Shown here in pieces: positions 5,953 through 6,720 of a stretch of 6,720 nucleotides of DNA; within the stretch, counting starts at the first letter, position 1, and every line of letters starts with the position of its first letter. Both the position numbers and the translations under genes were made by a program. This DNA comes from Desulfurococcales archaeon (GTDB lineage: Archaea > Thermoproteota > Thermoprotei_A > Sulfolobales > NBVN01), in assembly GCA_021158735.1 (NCBI GenBank), contig JAGGUC010000142.1:1-6720 (forward strand), given 5' to 3'. The notes below the pieces were generated by a model. That model had not been told where the DNA came from. It worked only from the letters and a program-made list of their open reading frames with translations, and did no database searches.

Positions 5953-5993
5953 CTTATACACCTCGGAATACGAGGTATTACATCATGTGAGGT
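5953..5993 (+). promoter_or_regulatory. Promoter region of the CPBP gene with inverted repeat
   Basis: CTTATACA (5953-5960) is a TATA-like box about 38 nt before ATG 5994. Directly after it comes a perfect 6-bp inverted repeat, ACCTCG/CGAGGT (5960-5965 and 5971-5976) with a 5-nt spacer, placed between TATA box and likely transcription start, where a repressor would act. GAGGT (5989-5993) touches the ATG, which is too close to be an ideal SD. Confidence 0.35.
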
Positions 5994-6720
5994 ATGCTGA
6001 GGGGCTCTATATATAGCAGAAGATTAACTATTTACTTGCTGTTCAGCTTCGAGGCGGCCTACCTGCTGGATTTTGCAGGGTATTTCATAGGCGACGCACT
6101 CTTAAGTTGCTTGCGTCTGCACGTATGTTCGCACCGCTCCTAGCTGTTGTTGCTGTAGGGCTGGTTTACTCGGACTCCATTAAGGATGTTCTCATGTACT
6201 ACGGTCTGAGAATCAAGGGAGTTAAGGTCGTGCACATCCTTACATCACTAGCTATTCCTCTAACCATATACTTAGTGGGTGCTGCCTACACTGTGGTAGC
6301 AGGTATTCAGTTAGTTAACCCAGCCGAGTACTTGGTTAAGTCTGGGCTCCTGCCGCTGAGGCCGACCCTAACGCTATTTCGGCTAGCCTACTGGTTAGAG
6401 CTATACTCTACGGAATATCTATAAACGCGTTCTACGCGCTCGGTGAGGAGATCGGGTGGAGGGGTTGATGCAGGTTGAATTAGGCAGGTGCCTCACACCC
6501 TACGCGGTTCCAGCATTAACTGGTGTTGTCTAGAGCCTGCGGCACGCACCCCTAATACTTCTCTACGGGTACAACTACCGTTTCCTCGGACCGTATTACT
6601 CTATGCGTTTTTGTTTCGTTGTGGTACGGTTTCATTGGTTCCACCTCGCCTCAGTATCATTGAGTCATGGGTGGTGGTCGAGCCCAACAGCATGAGACCC
6701 CTATCTAGGAGAACACACCC
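5994..6720 (+). pseudogene. CPBP-family (CAAX-type) membrane protease, decayed
   Basis: Remains of an integral membrane protein of the CPBP (Abi/Rce1-like) family. From ATG 5994 a hydrophobic N-terminus (LTIYLLFSFEAAYLLDFAGY) runs in one frame to about 6098. It continues in a second frame (LLASARMFAPLLAVVAVGLV and AIPLTIYLVGAAYTVVAG) to about 6380, then a third (INAFYALGEEIGWRG, the EExxxR catalytic motif), cut by TGA 6466-6468. It resumes as LMQVELGRCLTPYAVPALTG, has TAG 6531-6533 where Trp is expected, then SLRHAPLILLYGYNY with the catalytic His. A further shift near 6578 leads to TVLLYAFLF, and a possible last motif SLSHG lies at 6663-6677 in yet another frame. Both catalytic motifs can be read, but at least four frameshifts and one nonsense change prevent a full protein. 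The longest piece, 6107-6424, could be mistaken for a gene. The true 3' end near the window edge is unclear. Confidence 0.82.

Noticed and set aside
1..6720. tRNA, rRNA, CRISPR array, transposase or attachment site
   Set aside because: No T-loop-like GGTTCRA sequence with a matching stem, no regularly spaced repeats and no transposase motif seen on reading both strands.

Overview
The window looks archaeal, most likely a hyperthermophilic or thermophilic crenarchaeote (Thermoproteota). The reasons are Arg codons dominated by AGG/AGA, AT-rich TATA boxes about 35-40 nt before starts, Shine-Dalgarno matches of the archaeal type (GAGGTG, GTGAT), GTG and TTG starts, and a gene set typical of that phylum: a RecA/KaiC-like ATPase, a RIO/Bud32-like kinase, a small signalling-type protein, a GH130 enzyme and a CPBP-family membrane protein. 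I cannot name the genus. No rRNA, tRNA, CRISPR array or insertion sequence was seen.

Layout. 1-104: upstream region of the first gene, with a perfect 8-bp inverted repeat just before a TATA box. 105-1268 (+): a trans-sulfuration PLP enzyme (cystathionine gamma-synthase/lyase family). 1280-3904 (-): three genes in one direction, read right to left: a two-domain KaiC-like ATPase whose second domain has lost its P-loop, a 119-residue helical protein that resembles the NitrOD5 output domain, and an atypical protein kinase. The first has no SD, as expected of a leaderless gene. The other two have strong SDs, as expected of downstream operon genes. This suggests a small signalling cassette.

3972-4619: the wreck of an N-acyl-D-amino-acid deacylase (D-aminoacylase) gene. 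Its last 67 or so codons lie on the minus strand, while its promoter, N-terminus and a segment from near the C-terminus lie on the plus strand. Flipping about 440 bp (roughly 4177-4616) restores one collinear minus-strand gene, so an intragenic inversion broke it. It also carries a large internal deletion and frameshifts. 4620-4765 holds only a 30-codon open frame of unknown origin and a T-run that may end the next gene.

4766-5890 (-): an intact GH130-family mannoside phosphorylase or mannosidase. 5891-5993 is a divergent promoter region with a second inverted repeat. 5994 to the window end (+): a CPBP (CAAX-type) membrane protease gene, decayed by at least four frameshifts or stops.

The intact genes cover sulfur amino-acid metabolism, probable signal transduction and mannoside metabolism. 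The two dead genes on either side of the GH130 gene show that the right half is eroding. The most unusual features are the inverted deacylase pseudogene and the KaiC-like/NitrOD5-like/kinase cluster.
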